Assembly: GCA_963682055.1 (NCBI GenBank)
Contig: OY821746.1
Location: 18,899,992-18,963,991, forward strand
Direction: 5' to 3'
Source: Primula veris
Taxonomy: Eukaryota; Streptophyta; Magnoliopsida; Ericales; Primulaceae
DNA: 64,000 bases
Shown: positions 21,630 through 32,199 of the stretch, piece after piece
Numbering within the stretch: the first letter of the stretch is position 1
How the letters are laid out: the number at the start of each line of letters is the position of its first letter
Translations under genes and position numbers: made by a program
The notes under the pieces: model-generated
What the model was told of the DNA's origin: nothing
The model's input: only the letters and a program-made list of their open reading frames with translations
The model's database searches: none

Positions 21630-24600
21630 CATTAATCACACCTCTAGTGTAAATGCTCTGAGCAAAACTCTTGGGCCCCATTTGTTAACAGCATGAGAGC
21701 CATTGGGACATTGAATACTGTGGGCCCATTTATCCACCGTTTGGTAGCTTTTTTGGTTTGGGCTACAAGTACCACCGGAACTTCTAATGGAGAAATTATC
21801 GGGTCTTTTTAAGAACTTTTCCAACTCAATTTATATCCACACCTAATCTTGATATATAAGTATATAATACCACCCAGGGTAGTATTAGAAATTAGTCCAG
21901 ACCCTTTTTTAATATATACTATTATCCTCACAAGCCATCACAAGTCATCACAAGCCATAGTTGTAGGATTTGTCTTAAAAAATTTAAGACGGTATATTTT
22001 GAATTTTTTAAAAATATGTAATTTTTTATGTTTTATTTTTATTTTAATGTTTTAAAATCAAAATCGAACGATTAACACTACCATGAATCTAATCCATTAT
22101 TATTTAGATTGTGTCACATAGTAAAAATTTAACACATATTAATGAATAAAAAAATATATACCCTAAAATTACTTTGAAGACATGGTTAGATTTTACCAAT
22201 TGAGGTGATGTTATGTTTATTTTTTTATAATGTAAGACTTTTTTTTTTGGGAAAATACTTATTATGAAGTGTTGTTTTTTATGTGACTTTTCTTGCAAAA
22301 CAAATACTTTTGTTGGATATTTACCATTTTTGGACTTTCTTCTAAAGAGATGAATGTTTTTCTCCTTATTTTTGTAGTAAATTTTGTTTGAAAAATGGGT
22401 AAATTCGTAATTTTAAAAAATAGTCTGCTTGCATTACCAATGTAAACAAACAAAACACTGAGATTAGTGATTCGGGAATAGAAATGATATCATCATTTGT
22501 ATTACCCTCATTATCCTTCTGGACTAGTAGGTCCCGGGACTACTTGTCCAGTAACCAAATGAGGCATTGGTCTTAACTTTTCAGTGAAATTCTACCTACT
22601 TGGAGCATATATATCCAACAGTTACTATATAGTGTTTGTTAGTGAGCAATTTTAGAAATGTTATAGTTAGTGTGGCATTGGACAAATAATGAAGGAGGAG
22701 GCATCAGAAAATAAAGAAAGAGATGGGGAGTATTTTTTCTCGATTTCAACCATTAAAAAAATATACAACGAAGGGGTGGGATTAATGTATAAACATATTT
22801 CTAACTTAATGTGTTTATCTATGGATCCTCCATAATATATATATATATATATATATAATTGTGTGTCTAAATTGATGTCAGTTGATCGCCAGCTGTATAT
22901 ACACACACATCATCATGACCACTTATCTTTATTGAAAGTTTTACACTAAATATACTTTTCATGAACAATATCGTGTACGTTTCCTCGAACTCATAGTTGT
23001 CAAGTCGTAAAGTGAAAGTGGAAAACGATACCGGAAACAAAAAACATAAGCTAATTTTATTGAAACGAAAAATGTGTATGTAAGAGATTTTTTATGAAAC
23101 TCTCACGATTTTAAAAAACTTACAGTAATAAATTGTGCAAATAGTTAATTCTTATCATTTATGAGATATAATAGATAATTTTTTTGAGTAATTAGAGACA
23201 CTCTAATAAAAAATTATATATATATATGCTGTTTTAGTAACTTGATTCACCATATTATAAATACATTTTTTTTTTTACACTTTATTCCAGAAAAAAACAG
23301 TATCACATGTATCTTGAATGTTATATTGAATTTTTTGACAACCATTATATAAGATGTTAAAAGGTTTCAAGAGTGCTGCTTGAACACATTGTAAGACATG
23401 CATGTAAGTCATTAAACGAATATAAACACGAACAGAAGAGCACTCTCGCTTTTATGTGTCTCATTTATTTTATTGCTATTTCTAATTACATTTTTTTCAC
23501 GTTCTCAGCGTGCATATATGATCTCTAACTTTGGGAAACATATTGTTTACTACTCCACTTTGAACTTATTATCAATCAACGTGTGTTAGTGTTCATTGTT
23601 TAAAGTTGGCTATATATTCCATTTCATGTACTAGATTCCTCGATACTCAAATTTCCCCCTTTGTAATCAAATTATCCTTTCTTCTTCTCTTCCAAGTAAG
23701 AGCATACGTAACAGTTATCTTACACTTTTTCTCATATTTAAATTAATTAACACCACTTTTATATTTGTAGAGTAACAATTTAACTTTATCTATTTTTCAG
23801 CTTGCCTATCAAATTTATTATCATAACTAAATATTATTATATTTTAATATAATTCTATCAATTTTTTTCAACCCAAATTAATTTACTAAAACAATCACAT
23901 TAAATAATTTATAAGTTTTCTCGCATTTAAAGTAAAAAATACATTTTTACAACTTATAAGTAAACGTTTTGGTTTATACTAATTATCAGCTTTTTTTTTA
24001 TCAATTTCTCTATGAAAATTATACAACTTATCTTTTTGTTATTTTATTAATTTATATGTGAAAAGTACAAATAAATGAGAGAGAATAAGAGAAAAGTAAG
24101 AGAAATAAATTATTATTTTAATTATAAGAAAACATTTTGATCCCTTGTATTTGAGAGATATTTGAGTTCATGTAAATTTAAGGTAATGCATAGAAAAACT
24201 GATGCGTGTACAATTTTAGAACAATATCTTCATATTTATGATAAATGACTCATATAAGAGAAATGATGCACTTGCTCTAAATTTTCAAATATGTTATAAA
24301 TTATTGTATTAGTATATCACGTTCACCACAATTGTTCAAATATAAAAGCTACAAAGTGGTTGTATTTAAGGTTGAGTTCGGTCCGGTTTTTGGCAAAATC
24401 GAAACTGAGGAGATTTTTTTTGTTCGGTCTTTTTCGGTTTTCGGTTTTTTTATTTTTTGGACCGAACCGAACTAGTTTGTTTCGGTCCGGTTTCGGTCTT
24501 TCGGTTATTTTTCGGGTATTTTCGGTTTTATTTTCGATTTTTTTTGTCCAATTTTATTTTAAACCTAAAAAGTTTCGGTTTTTCGATTTTTCGGTTTCGA

Positions 24601-24885
24601 TCTTTTCAGTTTGGCTCGTTTTTTTATTTATTTTCACCCGGCTCCATAAAATAAAAGTAATGTCCATCTCGGTGCCCTATCTTCAAATTTTATCATTTTT
24701 CAAGTTTCATAATTTGGAATTTAATTAATGGTTTCTCTATTTTCGATATTTGAAACAATTGTTATGCGTTTTTCACATTAAACATCACTAGTGGTCTCCC
24801 TCTTTTATGAATGGCGAGACTAGACCAGTTACATAAAGTTGTGACTGACAAACTTAAAATTATTAAAAAACAAAAATGGAGATCA
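21630..24885. other. Intergenic DNA between the MULE-like element and MATE gene B
   Basis: No gene seen. There is a possible old MITE from about 21675 to 22573: the left end contains GGCCCCATTTGTTA and the right end, on the other strand, TGCCTCATTTGGTTA. A TA microsatellite lies at 22835-22857. From 24370 to 24640 the plus strand is dominated by TTCGGTTTT and TTCGGTCCGG words, like the interior of the hAT-like element at 28004-28870 but without recognisable ends. Confidence 0.5.
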
Positions 24886-25900
24886 TTAGGTAGATATTCG
24901 TGATACATTTACTCTCTCCATGGCCTTCTTTGCCTGCATAATCAAAATATAAAATGATGAGTGAAATATAGCATATGCATGATTGAACATGAACCGTATA
25001 TGTATACAAATAAATCGTGTACTTAATTACCTCATTCTCCCAGTTAGTACATACAATTATAACCGCGAGGAATAATGTTTGCGCGAATAATGCCACAATA
25101 AGTCCTGCCTACAGACCCTGTATCCCAAATGTAACGGGAAGCAAAAACAAAGTTAAAGACTTAACTTAAAACTAATTCAAAATTAAAACTAAAAATTTTG
25201 ATTGGTTTACCTTTTAATTATAATGGAACGGATTCATCCAAGTCTTTCTCCATACCGTGTTTTTCTTAAAACTTTTATCAAAATTTTATTTGATTGTGTT
25301 AAGAAGAGAATTTTCGAGCACATACAAGTTTGGAGATAGGAAGTAAACGCAGCTTTATTAATTTAGGTCTGAAAACATGGAAAAAAAAGGGGGTTCTGCC
25401 ATTTTTAAATTTAAAGGTGTACATTTACCCAATAATACTATTTCTCAACTTTGAATAGTCTCTGAACCTCAAGTCAAATTTTACTGTAGTACATCTTTCA
25501 GCAGTATCTGATGAATCGATGAGAAATCATTACAGATCTAAGAAAGTGAATACAAATGCAACAACGTAGTTTTCAATTTTATTGTAATCTAGAAAGGTGA
25601 AAGAGTAGGCCCCCCCAGATACATAAGTAAAATTATGGTATAAACTATAAACAAGACCAAATGCTGTGTAAATTACCTTTCCTCCGATGTGGCAAGCAAA
25701 AGCTAGCAGCATACCCAAGGGTATGCCAATAAGATAATAAGCAGCCAAATTCACAAAGGCACCAACCTTTTGCAACCCACAGCCCCTGGTGGCTCCTAAG
25801 CATTATGACATTGTTATTATTCCTTTATTTATAAACAAATCCTCTCAACCTTAGAAGTATTAACTTTGCCATTAAAAAAATTGCTAAATTTTGGATTGGT

Positions 25901-27616
25901 ACTCTTATAAAAACTAATTAAGCATTTGTCACATTTTTCAAAACTATTTAAGTATTAGTCTCTTTCCTGAGTAATCAATAAAAATTCAAAAAATTAGGAA
26001 AAATGGAATAATTAAAAAGGAAATATGAAAAAATCTGAAAAAATAAAAAATAAATCCAAAAAATTAGAAAAAGACAAAACACTGAAAAAACACGAATAAA
26101 ATTCTAAAAATCCAAAAACAAAAACCCAATAGATCTAAAATCAACAAAAATACAAAATACAAAAAAAAAAAAAACAGTTTGAGTCGTCTTAATTCATTTT
26201 AAAAACAGTATGAGTAATTTTAAAAACAGTCTGAGTCATTTTAAAAACAGTCTGAGTAAATTTAAAAATCGTCCGAGTCATTTTAAAAACCGTCGGAATA
26301 ATTTTAAAAACAGATTGGTTAATTTTAAAAATAGTTTGAATCATTTTAAAAATAGTACGAGTTATTTAAAGGCATTTTAAAACAGTCTGACTGATTTTAG
26401 GTCATTTAAAAATAGTATAAGTAATTTTAAAAACAATCTGAGTCGTTTTAAGTCATTTAAAAATATTTTGAGTAATTTTAAAAATAATTTGAGTTATTTT
26501 AAGTCATTTAAAAACAGTCTAAGTAATCTTAAGTAATTTTAAAAATCGTCTGAGTAATTTTAAAAAAATTATGAATGGTTTTAAATAATTTTAAAAACAG
26601 TTTGAGTCATTTTAAAAACAGTTTAAGTCATTTTAAGTCATTTTACAAATAGTCTGAGTAATTTTAAAAACAGTTTGAATAATTTTAAAAATAGTCTCAG
26701 TAAATTTAAAAACAATCTGAGTAATTTTAATTTATTTTGAAAACAGTCAGAGCAATTTTAAAAACAGTCAGAGTCATTTTGAGTCATTTTAAAAACAATC
26801 TGAGTAATTTAAAAAGAATGTGAGTAATTTTAAAAATAGTCTGAGTTATTTTGAGTCATTTTAAAAACAGTCTAAACCATTTTAAGTCATTTTAAAAACA
26901 CTATTAGTCATTTTAAGTAATTTTAAAAATAGCCTGAGTAATTTTAAAAATAGTATGAGTCATTTTAAATAATTTTAAAAATAGTCCGAGTTATTTTAAA
27001 AATAGTCCGAGTTATTTTAAAAACAGTCTGAGTCATTTTTAAGTCATTCGAAAAATAGTTTGAGTTATTTTAATTAATTTTAAAAATAGTCCGAGTCATT
27101 TTAAAAAAACAGTTGGAGTAATTTTAAAAACAGTCTGAGTCATTTTTAAGTCATTTGAAAACAACTAGAAGTTATAAAAAAATTTAACTTTTGTTGGAAT
27201 TTCTGGCTTTTTTCAACTTTTTCGATTTTTTTTTATTTATTTTATTTTTTTGTTATTTTGGATTTTTTGAAATTTTCTTGGTTTTTTTCTAAATTATTTT
27301 ACCATTTTTCGGATTTTTTCTGAGTTACCGACTTTTTTGAACGTTTTTTCATTTTTGTGTGCTTTTGGATTTTTTCGGCTTCCCGACTTTTTCAAATGTT
27401 TTTTTTTTTGGTATTTTTGGGGTTTTTTTTTTCTTCTGATTTTTTTGTTTTTTTCATTTTTGTTATTTTTTGAGTTTTTCATTTTTTCCATTTTTTTTAA
27501 AAAATTTATTGGTAATTAGGTGGAAGAACTATCATTAATTAGTTTTAGAAATAATACACCAATACTTAATTAAGTTTTGAAGGATGAACAATGCTTAAAT
27601 ACTTTTGTTTTTAGAG
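25901..27616. mobile_element. Foldback-like element: inverted arms around a 21-bp minisatellite
   Basis: The A-rich left arm (about 25901-26170, starting ACTCTTATAAAAACTAATTA) matches the reverse complement of the T-rich right arm (about 27180-27616). For example, ATTAAGCATTTGTCAC on the left pairs with ATTTAAGCATTGTTCATC read from the right, and TTCAAAACTATTTAAGTATT with TTCAAAACTTAATTAAGTATT. Between them is about 1 kb of a degenerate 21-bp repeat. There is no coding capacity. A second partial copy lies at 30240-32175. It sits in MATE gene B intron 5. Confidence 0.6.
26180..27165 (+). repeat. Degenerate 21-bp minisatellite, consensus like TTTTAAAAACAGTCTGAGTCA
   Basis: About 45 units follow one another with single-base changes and occasional extra AAGTCATT insertions that make longer periods. 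The same unit recurs at about 30275-30405 and 31580-31625, either side of a solo LTR. Confidence 0.88.
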
Positions 27617-27692
27617 ATTAATTATTAATTAAATCTAAAAAAGCTATATAGCTTGATCCATGATGTTATTTAAGTTTTGTTTGATTTAAGCT

Positions 27693-28003
27693 ATGCATGA
27701 GATAAAACAGTATGCAATTTTGCAATGTCAACTTATGGAGATTTATTTATCATCTTTAGGAATTAAGTCGGTTAGGAAGTGTAAGAATAGGACAAAGGCA
27801 AGTCGCATAATTAATGGGAAAATTATTGTTTACTACACCAACCTATATGTGGTTAAGGATATGCACACTCTCCTTTTACGGTTTGTGATTTGCACACTCA
27901 GCTATTATAAATCAACCAATCAGCATACCATAGTTGACGTCTATGAACTTTTTAACGGAAATGTGATCACGTGCGATCACGTGACAACTGTTTTAAGGGT
28001 AAA
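27693..28003. other. Unassigned stretch with two G-box cores, left of the hAT-like element
   Basis: A 104-codon plus-strand ORF starts here, but it has no family resemblance, so I do not call it a gene. GATCACGTGCGATCACGTGAC at 27965-27985 contains two CACGTG palindromes 11 bp apart, G-box-type binding sites for bZIP or bHLH factors (family knowledge). It may be upstream DNA of the PB1-like ORF, split from it by the hAT-like insertion. Confidence 0.4.
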
Positions 28004-28870
28004 CTAGGGCTGGGCAAAAACCCGCAAAAAGCAACCCAGACCGGAAACCGAACCGGACCGAACAAAAAAAAAACCGAAACCGAGAAGACCGAAAACCATT
28101 CTGGTCGGTTTCGGTTCACTGCATAACCGAACCGAAAAAAACCGTAAAACCGAAAAAACCGTAAAACAGAAAAAACCGAAAAAACCCCGAAAAAACCGAA
28201 AAAATATACTAATTAATTCTATACCATACATGTACAAATTAATTTCTTTGGTTAAATAAATAAACAAAAAATAAAAATAAAGGACCAGTAATGTAAATGT
28301 TTGTAGGGCTTTCTTAATTCCTTATGGACCTTATCAGTTATTACTCTCACTCTCACTCATTTCTTAGCCGCATTCTCTCTCAGTCTCTCTCTCTGTTCCA
28401 AATTTCCAATGGTGAGCATCCATACCATCCCTTTTGTTGTTTGCATTTTTATTTTTACATAATTATTAAAAGTAGTAGATCATTACACAAGGCACTAGCT
28501 ATGGATGTTTAGTAAATGATTAGTTATAACTATGGATGTTTGGACTTTTATGAATGGAAACATATTGTTTGGTTGTAGTTTTATTGGAAAAAGCTGGATT
28601 TTTGTATTAAAAATGAATTTTGTAAATTCATACCTTTTCGTATTGAAAATTAAATTTGTAAATTCTTGATTTATTTTGTTTCATACCAAAACCGGTACCG
28701 AAAACCGAACCAGAACCGGAACCGAACCGAACTGGTTTGTTTCGGTCCGGTTCGGTTCGGTTCACATTTTCAGAAAACCGAAAACCGAAAATAACCGGAC
28801 CGAAATTAATTTCGGTTTTTGTTCCGGTTTTACCAAAAACCGGAGCGAACCGGACCGTGCCCAGCCCTAG
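28004..28870. mobile_element. Non-autonomous hAT-like element rich in accgaa/ttcggt words
   Basis: The terminal inverted repeat CTAGGGCTGGGC...GCCCAGCCCTAG is flanked by GTAAA on both sides (27999-28003 and 28871-28875). If the TIR is taken from TAGGG, an 8-bp imperfect duplication GGGTAAAC/GGTAAAAC is the alternative. Inside the ends, 28020-28200 is made of ACCGAAAAAACCG-type words and 28685-28860 of mixed ACCGAACCGG and GGTTCGGTTC words. The middle (28210-28680) is unremarkable AT-rich DNA. No transposase is encoded. Confidence 0.72.
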
Positions 28871-29005
28871 GTAAAACAGACAAATGTTTTAGTTTCATTT
28901 GCTTATTCTCATTTATATGTTTATTCGTATATTATTCAAATAAAAACAATAGAAATATAAAACAAAAACACCATAACCTCATTATACATAAATTATAGAC
29001 AGAGA

Positions 29006-29145
29006 GTGACTCAGATCGAAGGCAAAAAAAATTACGAGATCCAATCGGAAGTGATTGAAGTCAATATGCATTGGAAGGTTCGCACAGGGAATGAGAGACC
29101 AAAATACAGTAAGTATACGCAATTTTTAAGTGTTTTTTTTAGTAA

Positions 29146-29183
<38 letters not shown>

Positions 29184-29592
29184 TTTTTTTTTATGTTGCT
29201 TGCAGCTTCAGATAGTCATCAATTTACAATTGCTTTGCATCATGGTGGTGTATTTGAGAGAGGTAAAAAGATTAGTTACGTGAAAGGGTCTCTCGATTAC
29301 TTTGATTATTGCGATAGTGAGGAACTAAGTTATTTATCCATTGCATCAATGTACACTAGCTTAGGATGGTTTAATGTTAGAAAAATATTTTATAAACCAA
29401 TCTTTGTTAACTTTGAGACTGCATTGCTGCCTCTTAAATTTGACATAGATGCAAAATATTTAGATGGTTATATTGATACTGATCGCATAGTAGAGGTTTA
29501 TTGTGTATGTTGATGATGAAAAATCTGATGGCAGTAGTAGTGATGGTGAATTTTTAGAGGGGGACGAAGAAAAATTAGAAGAAATTTTTTAA
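29006..29592 (+). pseudogene. PB1-like domain ORF of the kind at the start of plant MULE transposases, frameshifted
   Basis: Exon 1 (29006-29108) and exon 2 (29206 onward) join in phase with a GT donor (GTAAGTAT) and a TTGCAG acceptor. Exon 2 encodes QFTIALHHGGVFERGKK, then ISYVKGSLDYFDYCDSEEL and a GW...RKIFYKP segment, the layout of the plant PB1-like domain seen in MuDR-type transposases (YVGG-like motif, D-D-L/I-S, then a VGY/GWN block). The frame hits TGA at 29514-29516. Shifting by one base restores an acidic tail beginning VYVDDEKSDG and running to TAA at 29590-29592. No transposase domain follows. The intron contains C31 followed by a T-run. Probably a decayed MULE fragment inside MATE gene B intron 5. 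Confidence 0.6.
29147..29177 (+). repeat. Poly-C run of 31 bases
   Basis: Thirty-one consecutive C are followed by TCT and a T-run, forming an extreme polypyrimidine tract just before the TTGCAG acceptor of the PB1-like ORF. Such runs are rare in plant DNA and prone to length errors in sequencing. Confidence 0.9.
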
Positions 29593-29737
29593 CTGACCTC
29601 CTATCTTACATTTTCATCTACTTCATACATAATGAGTACAACAAAAACAAGAAAAATGAAAGGAAAAAGCAGAAATAACTTAAAACAATTCTGATTTTTG
29701 GGGGCTTTTTTGGAGGCTTCATTTTTAGTCTTTTGCT

Positions 29738-30082
29738 TCACTTTATTTTATTCTTTTGCTCCATTTCTTTTTCCTTCATTGCATTCTCTTCACAAATAAA
29801 CTGGAGTAGAACATTCTTCTCATCCATCTCATTCAATGTTATCTCAATTTTCTTCATTTCTCTCTTGCAATGGATGATTTCAGCTTCCATGTATTTAATG
29901 TTGTTTTGCAGTCCATTGATAATTTTATTTGCTTGCTCACAAATTGGGGGATCGACCCATTGAAAAAACCTGCAATTTGAGTTGTCTCTTACCAGACATT
30001 TTATAAAACGACGACCAGAGTTTTTGGCAGTCCATGAGGTGCCCATAAATATTTTTTTTCTGCATGAACAGAGAGTTTCCAT
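29738..30082 (-). CDS. Small GRF-type zinc finger protein with coiled coil
   Basis: 114 residues. The N-terminus has the zf-GRF signature: CSC at 5-7, then TSWTAKNSGRRFIKC (Cys29) and NCRFFQWVDPP (Cys37). This family binds single-stranded nucleic acid in some eukaryotic proteins (family knowledge). Residues 50-114 are rich in Lys, Glu, Met and Ile with a heptad-like pattern, so a coiled coil is likely. Small plant GRF proteins of this design are common near transposons. The ORF converges on the PB1-like ORF, and both lie between two foldback-like units, which suggests one decayed element. A perfect TTTGGCGCCAAA palindrome lies about 135 bp upstream of the start. The ORF is open and may be expressed. 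Confidence 0.65.
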   Translation of the reverse strand: METLCSCRKKIFMGTSWTAKNSGRRFIKCLVRDNSNCRFFQWVDPPICEQANKIINGLQNNIKYMEAEIIHCKREMKKIEITLNEMDEKNVLLQFICEENAMKEKEMEQKNKIK

Positions 30083-30214
30083 GAAGTTATGAATACATGT
30101 AAAAGAATAAGAAAGAGAGAGTAATTTGATTTTTCTTAAATGTGGTTTTGTGTGTGGCTACTGGTTTTAAGAAGAAAAGCAAATGGAGGGAAATGAGACT
30201 TATGAGTGACTGAT

Positions 30215-30226
30215 TTTGGCGCCAAA
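30215..30226. promoter_or_regulatory. Perfect E2F-like palindrome TTTGGCGCCAAA
   Basis: A 12-bp perfect palindrome matches the E2F consensus (TTTSSCGS) on both strands and lies about 135 bp upstream of the GRF ORF start (minus strand). E2F sites drive S-phase expression in plants (family knowledge). Function here is inferred from sequence only. Confidence 0.5.
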
Positions 30227-30239
30227 TTTAAGGGTAAAA

Positions 30240-32175
30240 TAGTCATTTACCATTTAAAAAGTTCATTTCGACTTATTTTAAAAATAGTCTGAGTCATTTT
30301 AAGTAATTTTAAAAACAGACCGAGTCATTTTAAAAACAGTATGAGTCATTTTCGGTAAGTTTAAAAACAGTTTGAGTTATTTTAAAAAACATCTCGAATA
30401 ATTTTTGTTTAACCATGAGTTCAATAATTAATTTTGATTATACGTGTGATTATCTATTAATGATTTTACGATTTCTCTATTCGATGACTAAATACTTGAC
30501 CTTTTTCAAAAAGAGAGAATGTATATTTCAGGAATTAAAATGATAGAGCAATTAATAACCAAGTTAACGGTTTGAACGGAAGTCGATTCGGAGTCCGTAT
30601 GAGTAAATTAGTGCTAACCCAACCATGGGTCTTACAGACCCACCCGTGGGTTAAGTAGACAGAAAGAAAATGATTTTTCCCAGGTACCACCCACAAGTGG
30701 GTTATACGAAACCCACCAGTGGATCAAAATTTCAGAACCAAGCAAGTTTTCACCCACCAATTGGTCAGAAGACACCCACCGGTGCGTCAAAGTGCAGATC
30801 ACAAAAAAACAGCTTTTCAGCTTTTTCAAAAAGTGACTTTAACCATTGCATAAAACTCTTAACCCCTCGAAACGGTCATGAGAGACCCAATAAACATTTT
30901 TGGTCTACAAAATCCCCGCAAATACCTATCATAAACACACCAATCACACACCCAATCTCTATAGCAATTCAATCCAAGATCAAAGCAAATAAAAGTTTTT
31001 TACTATATATTTCTCACTTGTAATCTTATAAATTCTCGATTGTACTCTTATTTTAATCTTATAAATTCTCGATTGTACTCTTATAAATTCGAGAATATTT
31101 GTGTCTGAGCGATACATTTTCGATTCAAATTGTAGAGTGAATTATAAACTCATTTGTGAGCGAGTGGCCGGGTAGAGACTTTATAAGCGAGTGTTGCTTA
31201 AAACCTCTAGATCTTTTCATTCGGGATACTTATATAGTGAGGGTGAGCTTAATCCGCAGATTAGCTCGTTAGGTTGTAATTTTAGGAAGAAGATTATAGT
31301 GATAATACCCGGTAAAGATAATTCCGGGCAGAGCACGTAGGCGGGTTTGCTGAACCTCTATACATCGTGTGTCAACTTCTTTCCATACTCTTTACTTTAC
31401 GTATTTGCTTTCATTGCTTATTATTGTTAGCGTAAAGTAATTTAGTCGATTATTGCTAGCTCTATTTGTATTTAGTTTTAGTTTGACGCTAGTTGAGTTG
31501 TCATTTCATTTAGATTTTAATTCCGTGAAAATCGTATGTAAAAGTATCCCCCTAAGGTTTAGCCACTCCAGGGCAAACAATTTTAAAAACAATCTGAGTC
31601 ATTTGAAGTTATTTTGAACCATTTGAAAAGAATTGAAAGTTATTTTAAACTTTTTTTCATTTTTTTTTGTGATTTTGGATTTTTTGAATTTTTTTGGGTT
31701 TTTTCATTTTTTTTTTACCATTTTTCGGTTTTTTTTGTTGTTGTGATTTTGGATTTTTCTTAGTTTTTTTTTTACTTTTTACCATTTGACGGGTTTTTTC
31801 GGATTCCCGACTTTTTTGAAAGTTTTTTATTGTTTTGTGATTTTGGATTTTTATTTTTTTATTTTTAGGGTTTTTTTATACCAATTTTGGGGTTTTTCGG
31901 GTTTCCTGTTTTTTTGAGAATTTTTTCATTTTTTTTTTATTTTGATTTTTTGGATTTTTCTTGGTATTTTTACCATTTTTCGGGTTCCCGGATTTTTTTA
32001 AAGGTTTTATTTTTTTTTAGTTTTCCCTATTTTTTTCATTTTTTTTTATTGGGTAATTAGCTGGGTGACCAATACTTAATTAGTTTTACAAATAATTGAC
32101 CAATATTTAATTAAATTTTATAGGACCAATTTTTAACTAGTTTTGTTTTGATACATCAATGCTTAATTAACCCTA
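30240..32175. mobile_element. Second foldback-like unit, left arm missing, split by a solo LTR
   Basis: The 21-bp minisatellite (30275-30405) continues after the solo LTR (31580-31625) and passes into a T-rich arm (31640-32060) with the same GGATTTTT, ACCATTTTTCGG and CCCGACTTTTT words as 27230-27400. The arm ends with GGTAATTAG...CAATACTTAATTAG and ATGCTTAATTAA, as at 27510-27600. No A-rich left arm is found before 30240. Confidence 0.6.
30406..31579 (+). repeat. Solo LTR of a Sirevirus-type Ty1-copia element
   Basis: Runs from TGTTTAACC to GGGCAAACA and is flanked by the 5-bp duplication ATTTT (30401-30405 and 31580-31584). It aligns with the LTR at 50846-52099: shared blocks include AAAATGATAGA near the start, ACTCATTTGTGAGCGAGTG, TTTTCATTCGGGATACT, GTTAGGTTGTAA and CTAAGGTTTAG near the end. 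The two differ in the middle, where this copy has repeated ACCCACC/GTGGGT motifs (30620-30790). Confidence 0.85.
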
Positions 32176-32199
32176 GAAGTACCACATATGAATGTAATA

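Noticed and set aside
24360..24728. 122-codon Phe-rich ORF
   Set aside because: It is a translation of simple TTCGGTTTT words with no domain; the same words appear in the hAT-like element in other frames.
27294..27491. Lys-rich minus-strand ORF
   Set aside because: It is the reverse reading of the T-rich arm of the foldback-like element, a composition artefact.
27693..28007. 104-codon ORF left of the hAT-like element
   Set aside because: No recognisable domain, and it ends in the element's inverted repeat; I kept only the G-box observation.
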